From assembly GCA_014193395.1 (NCBI GenBank), contig BJHT01000021.1, forward strand, positions 1 through 45,933: a stretch of 45,933 nucleotides of DNA, given 5' to 3'. Under the pieces are notes generated by a model that was not told the origin of the DNA, ran no database searches, and saw only the letters and a list, made by a program, of their open reading frames with translations. Shown one piece after another: positions 27,201-32,215 of this stretch. This DNA comes from Verrucomicrobiota bacterium (GTDB taxonomy: Bacteria; Verrucomicrobiota; Verrucomicrobiia; Limisphaerales; BJHT01). A program made the position numbers and the translations under genes. Position 1 is the first letter of the stretch. Each line of letters opens with the position of its first letter.

Positions 27201-29553
27201 CAACGGCCAGAACCGGACGCCGTCGCTCACCATCGATCTGGGTGACCTCCCGCCCGGGCAACAGAGCGTCGGGCTGTGGTATCTCACCTCGACGTTGCAA
27301 GGACTGTTCATTGATTACAACGCGACCTTCCAGCACCTGGACAACCTTGGAAAAACCAACCTCTCGCTCATCGATGAAGTCACCATTCACGAATTGATCC
27401 GGCGCGTGCAGGCACCCGGCGCGTTCGAGGACGGACTCGCGGATTTCCTCGCGAACGACCTCCCCGACGACTACCACCTGCCCGACACACTCTACCTCAG
27501 CGATGGCCGAACCAACCGGGTGCAAGTCGTGCAGCAGGCCAGCACCGATGGTCCCGCCGCTCCGGGCCATCTCGCCGTCACCCTGACTGCGCCGCTGCCC
27601 AGCGGCTGGGCTTATCTGGACGTGCCCGATCCGGGCGCGGGCGAGTTCGTGCTCCAGCGCGTGGTGCGGTCCGACAACGTGGAGATTTACCTGAACACCA
27701 ACGTGTGGACGACCGATCGCACGTTCATCGGCAACAGCCGCCGGCCCGTCTTGGAAAACAAACTGCACCTCCTTGATTACAACAGCCCCGGCACTTACAC
27801 GCTCTACTACGCCGCACCGCCCGCGCCGGACACCAACGCCCCCGTCAGCACGGTCGCGCCGCTCGCGCCCGCGAGCTATCCGAGCTTCGACGTGGCCTGG
27901 CAGGGCGACGACAACGCCGGCGGCAGCGGTCTGTCGCACTTCGATGTGTTCGTGAGCGTGGACAACGGCGCGTTCCTCCCGTGGCTGCAAGGCACCCGGC
28001 TGCAAGGCGCGCGCTACGCCGGTCAGTTCGGCCACACCTACGCCTTTTACACCGTGGCCACCGACAACGCCGGCAACCGCGAAATCCCGCCGCTGCAGGC
28101 CCAGGCGCGCACCACGGTCAGCCGCACCAATTCATCGCCGACTCTCACAGTGCCCGCCCGCGTCACGCTCATCGCCGGCCAGACGCTCTCACTCGACGTG
28201 ACCGCCAACGATCCGGACCCGCAGGACACACTCGCCTTCCGGCTCGGTCCCGGCGCACCGAGCGGCGCGATTGTGGACCCGGCCACCGGCCGGCTGACCT
28301 GGCCCACCACGCCGAGCCAGGGCGGCGCGACCAACCTCCTCCGCGTCATCGCGAGCGACAGCGGCGTGCCCTCGCTCAGCGTCACCGGCGTTGTCGAAGT
28401 CGTCTTGCAGCCCGCCAACACCGCCCCCGTGCTCGCCGCCATCGCGGACCGCACGGTCAACCAGGGCGCGCTGCTGGTCGTCACCAACAGCGCGACCGAC
28501 AGCGACCGGCCGGCCCAGCTTCTCACCTTCACCCTCGGCGACGGCGCGCCCGCCAACGCCACGATTGATCCCGCCACCGGCGTCTTCCGCTGGCGGCCCA
28601 CGGCGGCGCAGGCCCCGGCCACGAATGTGTTCACCGTGCTCGTGACCGACAACGGCACGCCGCCGCTGAGCGCCGCGCAATCCTTCACCGTGCGCGTCCT
28701 GGAAGTGCCCAACGAATTCGTCCTTCGCTTCGGCTCCACCAACGTGCTGGCCGGACAGAACGGCACGGTGCCCGTCGAGCTGCAGGGCACGCTCGACCTC
28801 ACCAACCTCACCGCGGTCCTCCAGACTCCCGCGGACCGGCTCACCAACCTCACGCTCGTCGCCGTCTCCCCGGACACCGTGGGCACCGTGCTCCAGCCGG
28901 CCGGCCCGAATCAGTACTCTGTCAGCGTGACGCTCAATCCGGGCCTCAGCCCCGTCGGCACGCACACCCTGGCCGAGCTGGGTTTCCTCGCCGTGCCCCA
29001 CCCGCTCTCCGCGTTCGTGCCGTTGACGGTCACCGCGCCCGCCGGCCTCGTCTCCGATGGCCAGCCCGTCGAGCGACCCGCAGCCATCAGCGGACGCGTG
29101 GCCATCATCGGCAACGAACCACTGCTCGACACCGGCCTCGCCACCAACGGCGCGCACCGCGTCACGGTGTTCGGCAAACCCTGGCACGGCTACCAGCTCC
29201 AGTTCTCGACGAATGGCACGACCTGGCATGACGTGCATCGCCTGCCCCTGACCAACACGTTGCAGACCCTCCAGATCCCCGCTGCCGCCAGCCGCACGGT
29301 CTTCTATCGCACCTTCGAGCTGCCCCCGTCGCCGCCCATCGTTGACATCACCGGCTTCACCCCGGGCAACCTCTCGCTGGTCGTCTATGGCGCGACCGGA
29401 TCCAACTACGTCCTGCAAACCGTCCACAACCTCGGCGGCGCACCCGCCTGGCAACCGTTCCTGAGCTACTCGCTCACCAACTCCTTCCGCTTCGTCCCCG
29501 CCCTCCTCCCCACCAGCCAACCCACCTTCTTCCGCATCCAAAGCGCGCCCTAA
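15223..29553 (+). CDS. giant secreted modular repeat protein (4776 residues)
   Basis: The signal peptide is residues 1 to about 25 (MKTIIVRFLVGFFALLFLTR, cleavage near STTA). Order of modules, approximate residues: beta-helix-like region with five tandem repeats of 174-194 residues marked by HDLPG at 147, 338, 532, 707 and 881; a carboxypeptidase-regulatory-like domain interrupted by a DUF642-like segment (about 1075-1320); InlB-B-like repeats (about 1325-1555); Ig-like and fibronectin-III-like domains (about 1560-1760); five CARDB-like repeats (about 1763-2363; PDLAVARV, PDLLVSQI, PDLLVVRI, ADLALTRL, PDLAVPQV); four Calx-beta-like repeats; a sixth CARDB (about 2776); more Ig-like material; a polyglycine tract (about 3459-3485); a Cys-rich segment (about 3506-3693); two putative-Ig repeats (about 4303-4495); a cohesin-like module; and a closing module ending FFRIQSAP. 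No catalytic domain, autotransporter barrel or sorting signal was recognised. An adhesin or surface-structure role is inferred. Confidence 0.9.
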   Translation: MKTIIVRFLVGFFALLFLTRSTTAVTIQWTNTTGGNWSVAANWSPNQVPGAADAVSLTAAGAYVVTGDLSATVKTIALGGGGITLQVLTNRTVTVLDGLDFSAGTLGGPGAVSLGGTNTWSGGVFNSGCLVTVVAGAVFRIAGEVFHDLPGAVLTNRGTVFHSGRAVRGGTGSGIHNAGIWVEQVDADFNADYGGVWSVANPGTFRKTAGAGSTQFRSGVSFSNNGLVDVQTGVFVVAGTGANSGTFSVGAGGATYFQSDFAISNGSVFSGPGTNHLTAGTMSVSGNISLVNWVLAGATITGTNTLTGTLTWSSGVLNECIITIPALQTWHIISAADHDLPGTILNNNGTIIHSGGRIRGGASAGSVINNAGLWLEQTDNVFNNDYGVAASRFENPGTFRKTAGAGNTQFGSGVAFNNSGLVDVQSGAILFSGTGTTTGTFNVAAGAATHFLNDYAIRGGSTFTGAGTNYLTGAFFPINGAVSFGQWVLTGATITGTNTLAGAVTWISGVLQDCAITIPALQTWQVTSTADHDLPGTTLNNNGTIIRSGGRIRCGAAGTVINNAGLWLEQTDAEFSNDYGGVTSRFANSGTFRKNAGAGTTRFVAGMSFNNSGLVDLQRGTVEIIGGGTSGGTFQVAANSTCAFNDSYAFQAGVAFTGLGTNLLNGGTATFNGGIITSNLHWVAGTLAGTLTISNGHTLTIASENLHDLPGMALTNRGTVRHTGGPVRGGLGAVIHNAGLWLEQTDNEFNHAYNGATSTLLNTGTFRKSAGPGTTTIVGAFPFSNQGVLDVLSGTVAIASGGTNRGTVKVAAGAACDFTASHTFEAGSVFTGPGPTTLNAGTATFAGAVAATNLQWAAGLLAGTLTLAPGSSFLIVSGNNHDLPGATLNNEGTVIHSGGPLRGGGGSVINNSGTWDEQTDASFGNDYGGAESRFVNLGSFLKSITAGTTTFQPGFNFSQSGRLQVQGGTITFNGGYSPTGGTLRFGRSSAGLGGQINIPAGTVALNDTLAVDLLNGYVPATGDAFTPLNYAAHTGAFGNFDLPPLAGGRNWQVEHGVTGVTLRVTGPPAASPLQISGVVTNSAGNPVAGAAVFAFVDPAATNPIQNGSFELPTNGGADAVLFGVGSTGIAGWTVVGPPGANVAVHSAFLGAAAAGVQYLDLTGATGSGGVTQSFPTVAGRKYALVFAHGAYSIQGSASVLSVTIGADSYAFGETTAGLGLHWKEEILPFTATGNQTAITFRDLAGFDANNNFVDAVRIVAQDFGTVLGAVTDAAGRYQFPVAGGQYQVGVHGLPVLGYNDPTNQLVTVGAASVVVNFAATTLTGPSYRVTAGVNPANAGTVTGAGHPYPAGATVTLAAVAATNAPWIFTSWTELGLLQSTNPTYNFTLSRDRQLVANFTLPDYQITATNQPADAGSVSGTGTFTWGTTNTLLAIPAFGYRFTNWTENGLVLATTPALTVGVFSNRAFVAHYVETNLSHVVSVATAPPGLATVTGAGTYTNGATRTFTAPAVVTNGPTRFVFQQFTLNGVAVANTPSYAKTFSTADPGSLQLVAEYRAQNILPLVLAAAGRVPNPVGASTNFTVAVQFDRSMNTAVRPLIVLSNNAALVQPAAPTGGVWSATLVADDTYTTSAITFTNGMDGTNRVTVALARDVSGAQLAPTNVLDVLVDATFPVLTALAANPGPFSALVTWTSGEPATSLVEFGPTAAYGTTTTLDPQLGTAHSVLVTGLAPLAPYHFRVRSRDAAGNETVSGDRTFATLGAPDLAVARVTTPASATVGQTVPVTFTLTNRGQTVATAPWNNQFLLATNAAGAGAVSLGTAPFTNALAVGGSVTVTQLVTLPAGAFGTFNLGVTVDSGAALPELDESNNTTYSAAPIVINAPDLLVSQITAPASATVGQTVPVVFVVTNRGLAAASGPWGNQFLIATNASGGGAQVLGGAQFTNVIAASGSVTLTQTVTLPVNLSGALRVGVFADNANQVVETDEGNNTSYAAAGINVSAPDLLVVRIVSPLSATLGQSVALSFTLTNTGPAAAIGPWDNQILFATDANGAGAQSLGTARFTNTLAAGAAVTVTQTVILPAGVVGPRYFGVRADSGNELAESNKGNNTAFAATPILVSGADLALTRLTAPAGAVFGQAFTVSFTVTNLGGLPATAGWNDRVYLSPYPNSLAGATLLTTLAGTAPLAAGQGYARSSSVTMPLTAGAAAQNYFVIAVADAADAQFELSEANNFQAARIALTLPALPDLAVPQVTAPATAFGGLPATLVWSVTNRGAVNLTNAVWSEAVGISNLNGVVTTLAAFRFTNSLNVGAALVRTQAVVLPSSTAAGSVRYFVRVDSDDELAEADEANNTTLATNPTTLPAELTLTLSVGEVNEGGPTFSGTIFRNGDFTGALAVTLTNSHPAKLALTNLVLLPAGAASVPFPVTPLLNGVVDADVLVTLGAQADGYSAGVAAVVVRNVDLPQLTITVGAPSVLKGSTVPVTIARALAADRDLEVVLQSSDPSRLLLPPAITIRSNQLSQGFAALAVDNRLVDGTVTNQLQAAAVGFAPATANVVVLENLPTVTLRFAATNVSEGDGPLATVATLTRAPVTATPLVFDLVSSNAAKIMVPATAVIPANQASVSFPVSAVDNQIVDGDTVVGVRVFLRATGSIRSLAELPGATLLVRDDDGPTLRLTLARDTVPQGRNPATTGTITRNTATTAALTVSLATSHPALTVVPASVVIPIGAASATFNLATLNPGLPTGDQSVVLTASQPGFTPGVSSLVVSDVNLPDLVVTRINVATNAETDSYTTLGYRIENRGVAAAAPGFVTRFALSTTPSGAGATPLGSFPFTGTLGAGQFIEQTLQIRLPTAARNYWISVTTDADGQIPEIREDNNTATTPVPVTVSAAYTATVTTPVTTAAIPTNVLFTGRAVRRGGSQGAPFVPVNLHIYLRGTHRIIQDLTDANGNFATRFTPLPNEAGTYQIGAAHPGDADAPVQATFNLLGMQLAPLTSSVLVREGGTTTGTVSVVNLGSLPLTGLAASIVSQPPNLNVNLQLGGTTVSGDGTVLLTYRVAARDLSQPQGQVEFQLTSAQGVLAQGTLLVGLVPLRPVLVVTPTPLYAAMPLGGQQRVQFQVINAGGVTSGPVNLSLPSVPWLSVAGANPLPPLGPGETNVVTLLLTPAVDLPLGPYSGTLSVSTTDSASTVPFTFLALSEALGALRVEAQDEFTFYANGAPKVTNALVSITDPRTGTVVTNGYTGPNGVFLVPNLLEAHYTVEVTAPQHSKYQGTVLVRGGLTNELPAFLSRQMVQYSWKVLPTTIEDRTRITLEATFETVVPVPVITVHPPLIDLADVPGNLGQVTLQITNHGLITANDFKLVVGTHPDWEIIPLITDFGRLPARSSVTVPVTLRRITPGGRVAAGQRVAPAAVGDSPAGCNFSMGAVWKLVCGVLVNDYAATIPILNAADCAGLGGGGGGGGGGGGGGGGGGGGGGGSGGGGGEWPNIPPPPGPATAFVSQPEFTEAHTCAPPCDPATFTSRCFDLPFGATALQSAADALVRALSASPNIKASTAAIRTAKFCTCCEGFKLDHASGLVVDLQISVPITTTRITGVTNLGGYDVEYELLVNCSLNTRVASQGTITGTSDCPFRNPRICASIAVNADLRQACLLGGTAIFKQNGVIVGRQELRAAASIESGINGGLDYCTDSGITGQITFRSTAVRGKVRLNVGGVDVGLLYFDGTVAPASRTPASVQAGFADIARQADAEIAAALAPIRSRAPAATKAAAPRTVGSSRTRVPQAIAPETEICARVKIRLDQDLVQTRSAFNATLELANLTATTTLSNLQVVVNITDASGRPANHLFGIRNPVLAGLNAVDGTGTLPPNRTGSASWVIIPTRDAAPEIPTGYGVGGVLMYEQDGLGVVIPLFSAPITVQPDPLLTVRYFLQRDVLADDPFTPQIEPSIPFVLGVTVNNRGKGTARNVQIISSQPRIVENEKGLLIDFKIIGSQANGQNRTPSLTIDLGDLPPGQQSVGLWYLTSTLQGLFIDYNATFQHLDNLGKTNLSLIDEVTIHELIRRVQAPGAFEDGLADFLANDLPDDYHLPDTLYLSDGRTNRVQVVQQASTDGPAAPGHLAVTLTAPLPSGWAYLDVPDPGAGEFVLQRVVRSDNVEIYLNTNVWTTDRTFIGNSRRPVLENKLHLLDYNSPGTYTLYYAAPPAPDTNAPVSTVAPLAPASYPSFDVAWQGDDNAGGSGLSHFDVFVSVDNGAFLPWLQGTRLQGARYAGQFGHTYAFYTVATDNAGNREIPPLQAQARTTVSRTNSSPTLTVPARVTLIAGQTLSLDVTANDPDPQDTLAFRLGPGAPSGAIVDPATGRLTWPTTPSQGGATNLLRVIASDSGVPSLSVTGVVEVVLQPANTAPVLAAIADRTVNQGALLVVTNSATDSDRPAQLLTFTLGDGAPANATIDPATGVFRWRPTAAQAPATNVFTVLVTDNGTPPLSAAQSFTVRVLEVPNEFVLRFGSTNVLAGQNGTVPVELQGTLDLTNLTAVLQTPADRLTNLTLVAVSPDTVGTVLQPAGPNQYSVSVTLNPGLSPVGTHTLAELGFLAVPHPLSAFVPLTVTAPAGLVSDGQPVERPAAISGRVAIIGNEPLLDTGLATNGAHRVTVFGKPWHGYQLQFSTNGTTWHDVHRLPLTNTLQTLQIPAAASRTVFYRTFELPPSPPIVDITGFTPGNLSLVVYGATGSNYVLQTVHNLGGAPAWQPFLSYSLTNSFRFVPALLPTSQPTFFRIQSAP
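15640..18190 (+). repeat. five tandem coding repeats in the giant gene
   Basis: Each unit encodes HDLPG, then L-x-N-x-GT, HSGG-x-x-RGG, a NNAGLW-x-EQTD segment, F-x-NDYGG, then GTFRK-x-AG. Spacing of the HDLPG markers is 573, 582, 525 and 522 bases. Units 2 and 3 share long identical stretches, for example GCGCGACGATCACGGGCACC at about 16110 and 16695, pointing to a recent duplication. The others are more diverged. Confidence 0.85.
25588..25676 (+). repeat. GGC/GGT codon tract encoding polyglycine
   Basis: About 30 codons, nearly all GGC or GGT with one Ser interruption, encode a glycine run in the giant protein between an Ig-like part and the Cys-rich part. It is followed by a WPNIPPPPGP segment. 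It reads as a flexible hinge. The tract could vary in length by slippage, so its exact size may be an assembly-sensitive feature. Confidence 0.9.
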
Positions 29554-29650
29554 CCGCCGACAACTCGTCCTGCCGCGGATGATTCGAAGCCGCCGGTGTC
29601 ACCCCCGCAGCCGCGAGCGCGCCCACCACCACCACTCAATACCAAGCCGC

Positions 29651-29736
29651 CATTCACGCATCACGCATCACGCATCACGCATCACGCATCACGCATCACG
29701 CATTACGCATCACGCATCACGCATTACGCATCACGC
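29651..29736. repeat. tandem heptamer array (CATCACG)
   Basis: About twelve consecutive copies of a 7-base unit, CATCACG with occasional CATTACG, in the gap between the giant gene and the next gene. Copies abut directly with no spacers, so it is not a CRISPR array. The remaining 100 bases of this gap (29554-29650) show nothing recognisable. Confidence 0.9.
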
Positions 29737-29757
29737 CCCCCGCCACCCGTCACCACC

Positions 29758-30648
29758 ATGCCCCACACCACCCTCACCCTCGCCGACCTCACCGCCGTCA
29801 TCGGCGACAACTCCGCCGACGGCGAACACCGCGCCGGCTACAACGGCGTCTGGAGCCTGCGCCACGCCGCTGGCACCCGCAGCCTGTTCGTGCCCGCCTA
29901 CGCCGGCTTGAACTTCGAGCACATCTTCAACGGCGACGCCGTGACCGACTCGAAAATCTTCTTCGAACCCCGCGTCGCGCCCATGAACTTCCGCCAAATC
30001 TCCGACACCGCCGTCGAGCTGCACCAACCGCCGACGCCCACGTTCCATCTCGAAAGCTGGACGCGCTTCCAACTCGTCGCGCCCCACTACCTCGACCTGA
30101 CCTTCCGCTGCGTCGCCCGGCAGCACGTCTTCCCGCGCGGCTACATCGGCCTCTTCTGGGCCAGCTACATGAACGCGCCTACCGACAAGAGCATGTATTT
30201 TCTCGGTGGCCCCGGCGGTCCCGGCAACACGGACCGCAGCCCGGCGCTCTGGACTCAGCTCTGCACCCAGCGCCACAACGACGCCAGCACCGTGCGCCAA
30301 CGCGACGACGCCCTTGAACTCACCTACGCCGCTGGCGGACGTGACACGCTGTTCAAAAGCCTCTCGCCGCTCCGCTACACCGATCCCTTCTTCTACGGCC
30401 ACCACGACGACCTCGTCTGGCAGGTGATGTTCGACCGCAGCGACGGCGTGCGCCTGACGCATTCCCCCTCCGGCGGCGGAGTGAACGCCGAGTTGCAAAC
30501 GACCAATCCGGCATGGGATTTTCAGTTCCTCATCCCGCGTTACGAAATCCTCAAGGAATACGGCTTCAAAGCCCGCACCCTGCTCCGGCCCCGCTGTCCC
30601 CGCGCCGAACTCCTCGCCGAATACCGCCGCTGGCGCGCCGCGCTGTAG
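29758..30648 (+). CDS. conserved-looking hypothetical protein, 296 residues
   Basis: I do not recognise a family. The ATG at 29758 (MPHTTLTLADLTAVIGDNSA) is preferred because the 54 upstream codons are translated heptamer repeat. The protein has no signal peptide or membrane segment and contains many aromatic residues (YIGLFWASYMNAP, YTDPFFYGHHDDLVWQVMFD) and a GGPGGPGN loop. The pattern of strands suggests a beta-rich fold, perhaps a beta sandwich; that is a guess. The C-terminal ARTLLRPRCPRAELLAEYRR segment looks helical. The stop TAG lies inside the end of a family-1 repeat. Codon use matches its neighbours, so the gene appears real. Confidence 0.65.
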   Translation: MPHTTLTLADLTAVIGDNSADGEHRAGYNGVWSLRHAAGTRSLFVPAYAGLNFEHIFNGDAVTDSKIFFEPRVAPMNFRQISDTAVELHQPPTPTFHLESWTRFQLVAPHYLDLTFRCVARQHVFPRGYIGLFWASYMNAPTDKSMYFLGGPGGPGNTDRSPALWTQLCTQRHNDASTVRQRDDALELTYAAGGRDTLFKSLSPLRYTDPFFYGHHDDLVWQVMFDRSDGVRLTHSPSGGGVNAELQTTNPAWDFQFLIPRYEILKEYGFKARTLLRPRCPRAELLAEYRRWRAAL

Positions 30649-30684
30649 GAGACGACGTAAGGAGACTCTAACCCTTTCCCCGCA
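30643..30684 (+). repeat. solo end of MITE-like element (repeat family 1)
   Basis: TGTAGGAGACGACGTAAGGA, then GACTCTAACCCTTTCCCCGCA, closely matches the left end of the copies at 9438 and 9648. The TAG within it is the stop codon of the preceding gene. No right end was found downstream. Just after it, ACCACAGAGACACGAAGAAC near 30746 is a partial copy of the 2370-2496 repeat. Confidence 0.8.
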
Positions 30685-30959
30685 GGCAGTGTGACCGGCC
30701 CAAAGCGCTCAGGCGTGTCGATGCAGTCGCAAATGGCGAATATGACCACAGAGACACGAAGAACACAGGGCGGCGAAGCCGCAACCGAAGGAGCGCGGTC
30801 GTGTCCGCCGAGGACCAGCCGCAGCGGCCCCGAAACCTCGGAGGGGCTCGTTGAAATCCGAGGCGTCCCCGGCGGCCAATCCGCTGCGGCTGGTGCTCCG
30901 CGCACACAGCCGCGCTGCGGGAGAAATCCTCGCGACGTTCGCGCATTGACCCTTTCCCC

Positions 30960-31055
30960 CTCTGCGTTCCTTCCGATCTCTGCGGTGTTTTCAGGAAACG
31001 CTCCGATCGTGGTGGCGCGGAGTGGAACACCGCAGAGATCGGAAGGAACGCAGAG
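30960..31055. repeat. perfect 30-bp inverted repeat
   Basis: The left arm 30960-30989 (starts CTCTGCGTTCCTTCCGATCT) and right arm 31026-31055 (ends AGATCGGAAGGAACGCAGAG) are exact reverse complements, separated by 36 bases. It sits with other repeats in an 860-base gap (30649-31509) where no gene was seen. Confidence 0.9.
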
Positions 31056-31162
31056 CGGGAAGCAGCCGATGGGAGTGCCCCACACTCGCACGACAAACGC
31101 CCAGCGTGTAGGGCGGGACGCAGCGGTTCGTAAGTGCGGTCGCGTTGGGCCGGGGAATTCAG

Positions 31163-31237
31163 GGCAAAGGAATGGAGGCAAAGGAATGAAGACAAAAAGT
31201 CTCCCCGTCCCCATTCCTTTGCCTCCATTCCTTTGCC
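31163..31237. repeat. GGCAAAGGAATGG palindrome (repeat family 2), copy 3
   Basis: The left arm GGCAAAGGAATGGAGGCAAA followed by GGAATG is mirrored by CATTCCTTTGCCTCCATTCC followed by TTTGCC, with a loop of about 23 bases. Same family as 6744-6822, 10762-10838 and 40244-40335. The arm itself holds a doubled GCAAAGGAATGG unit. Confidence 0.9.
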
Positions 31238-31497
31238 AAAAATCCCCTGCCCATTCCCATGCATGCAACAACCGCACACCGCTCGCTGCCATCATCGCCC
31301 CTCCGCTGCGGATGCTGCTTCATCGACGATGCCTCAGCGAAAAAAGCCCCCGCACCATTGCATTGACCACCGCCCCGCACCGGCGTAGCACCATCTCCAG
31401 ACCCATTCACCCAGAGCGGGCAGCCCGTCAAAAAAAACAAGTTTCAATACCACGCTCCACTTCACCCCGAACCAACCACCCCCACCACCCCACACCC

Positions 31498-31503
31498 AAG
31501 GAA
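31498..31503 (+). promoter_or_regulatory. Shine-Dalgarno sequence of the CBS-domain gene
   Basis: AAGGAA lies 6 bases before the ATG at 31510. It is one of few clear ribosome-binding sites in the window. It fixes the start of the CBS gene, whose frame is otherwise open far upstream through repeats. Confidence 0.65.
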
Positions 31504-31509
31504 ACTCCT

Positions 31510-31953
31510 ATGATGACCGCCCCCATCGAAGCCCTGATCAAAACCAAAGGTGGCACCCTCCTCACCATCGCGCCGGACGCCACCGTCCTCGAAGGCCTGC
31601 GTCTCATGGCCGACCACAACATCGGCGCGCTGCTCGTCATGCGCGGCGACCAGCTCCACGGCGTGATGACCGAGCGCGAATACGCCCGTAACGTCGCCCT
31701 CAAAGGCCGTTCCTCCGCCGAGATGCGCGTCGCCGAACTCGTCACCGCCGCGCCCGTCACCGTCACGCCCGCCCACACCATCGCCGACTGCATGCGCCTG
31801 ATGACCGAACACCGCGTCCGCCACCTCCCCGTCCTCCAGGAGCAGCGCGTCACCGGCATCGTCTCCATCGGCGACCTCGTCAACTGGATCATCTCGACCC
31901 AGAGCGAGACCATCCACCAACTCGAAAACTACATCGCCGGCCCCTACCGCTGA
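31510..31953 (+). CDS. CBS-domain pair protein
   Basis: The 147-residue protein consists of two CBS motifs and little else. CBS1 (about 15-70) has APDATVLEGLRLMADHNIGA, LLVM and GVMTEREYARNV. CBS2 (about 78-135) has APVTVTPAHTIADCMRLMTE, HRVRHLPVLQ and GIVSIGDLV. CBS pairs form a Bateman module that usually binds adenosine nucleotides or SAM and acts as an energy sensor; stand-alone proteins like this often have unknown partners. The acidic/aromatic tail (SETIHQLENYIAGPYR) is common in small two-CBS proteins. The clear Shine-Dalgarno site decides the start. It is flanked on both sides by repeats and appears monocistronic. Confidence 0.92.
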   Translation: MMTAPIEALIKTKGGTLLTIAPDATVLEGLRLMADHNIGALLVMRGDQLHGVMTEREYARNVALKGRSSAEMRVAELVTAAPVTVTPAHTIADCMRLMTEHRVRHLPVLQEQRVTGIVSIGDLVNWIISTQSETIHQLENYIAGPYR

Positions 31954-32017
31954 CCCGCCGGCCCCGGCGTGCAGCATACGCTGTCTCACAATTCCGCCCC
32001 GAACCGCCGGGGCCGGA

Positions 32018-32212
32018 AGCTCCAAGCCCAAAGCTCAAAGCTCAAGGGAAGCTCCACCATCCAAGCTTCAAATCAGGCCGCGCCAAGTAACTCGAACCTG
32101 GCGGCTCGACCGGAGCGCCCCCCGCTCTCACTCCGTCAGAAACACATCCCAGCGTCAGGAGATGCCCCACCGCACTGAACTTTGAACTTTGAACCTTAAA
32201 CTTTGAACTCCC
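32018..32212. repeat. AAGCTCAAAG / AACTTTGAAC palindromic repeat (family 3), copy 2
   Basis: The left part has AGCCCAAAGCTCAAAGCTCA and the right part has TGAACTTTGAACTTTGAACC, then TTAAACTTTGAACT. The right part ends just before the stop codon of the minus-strand gene at 32216. About 110 bases between them show no coding potential. Related to 1658-1730 and 34440-34715. Confidence 0.75.
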
Positions 32213-32215
32213 CCG

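Noticed and set aside
15181-29541. Very long minus-strand open frames (450 to 983 codons) opposite the giant gene
   Set aside because: They are rich in Arg, Gly, His and Ala, with no domain resemblance, signal or conserved motif. They are expected mirror images of GC-rich codon use in the plus-strand gene.
29651-29736. Possible CRISPR array
   Set aside because: The repeat unit is seven bases, copies abut without spacers, and no cas gene is in the window.
30691-31509. Upstream extension of the CBS-domain protein by 273 codons
   Set aside because: The extension is translated repeat sequence; a clear Shine-Dalgarno site and the CBS fold both support the ATG at 31510.
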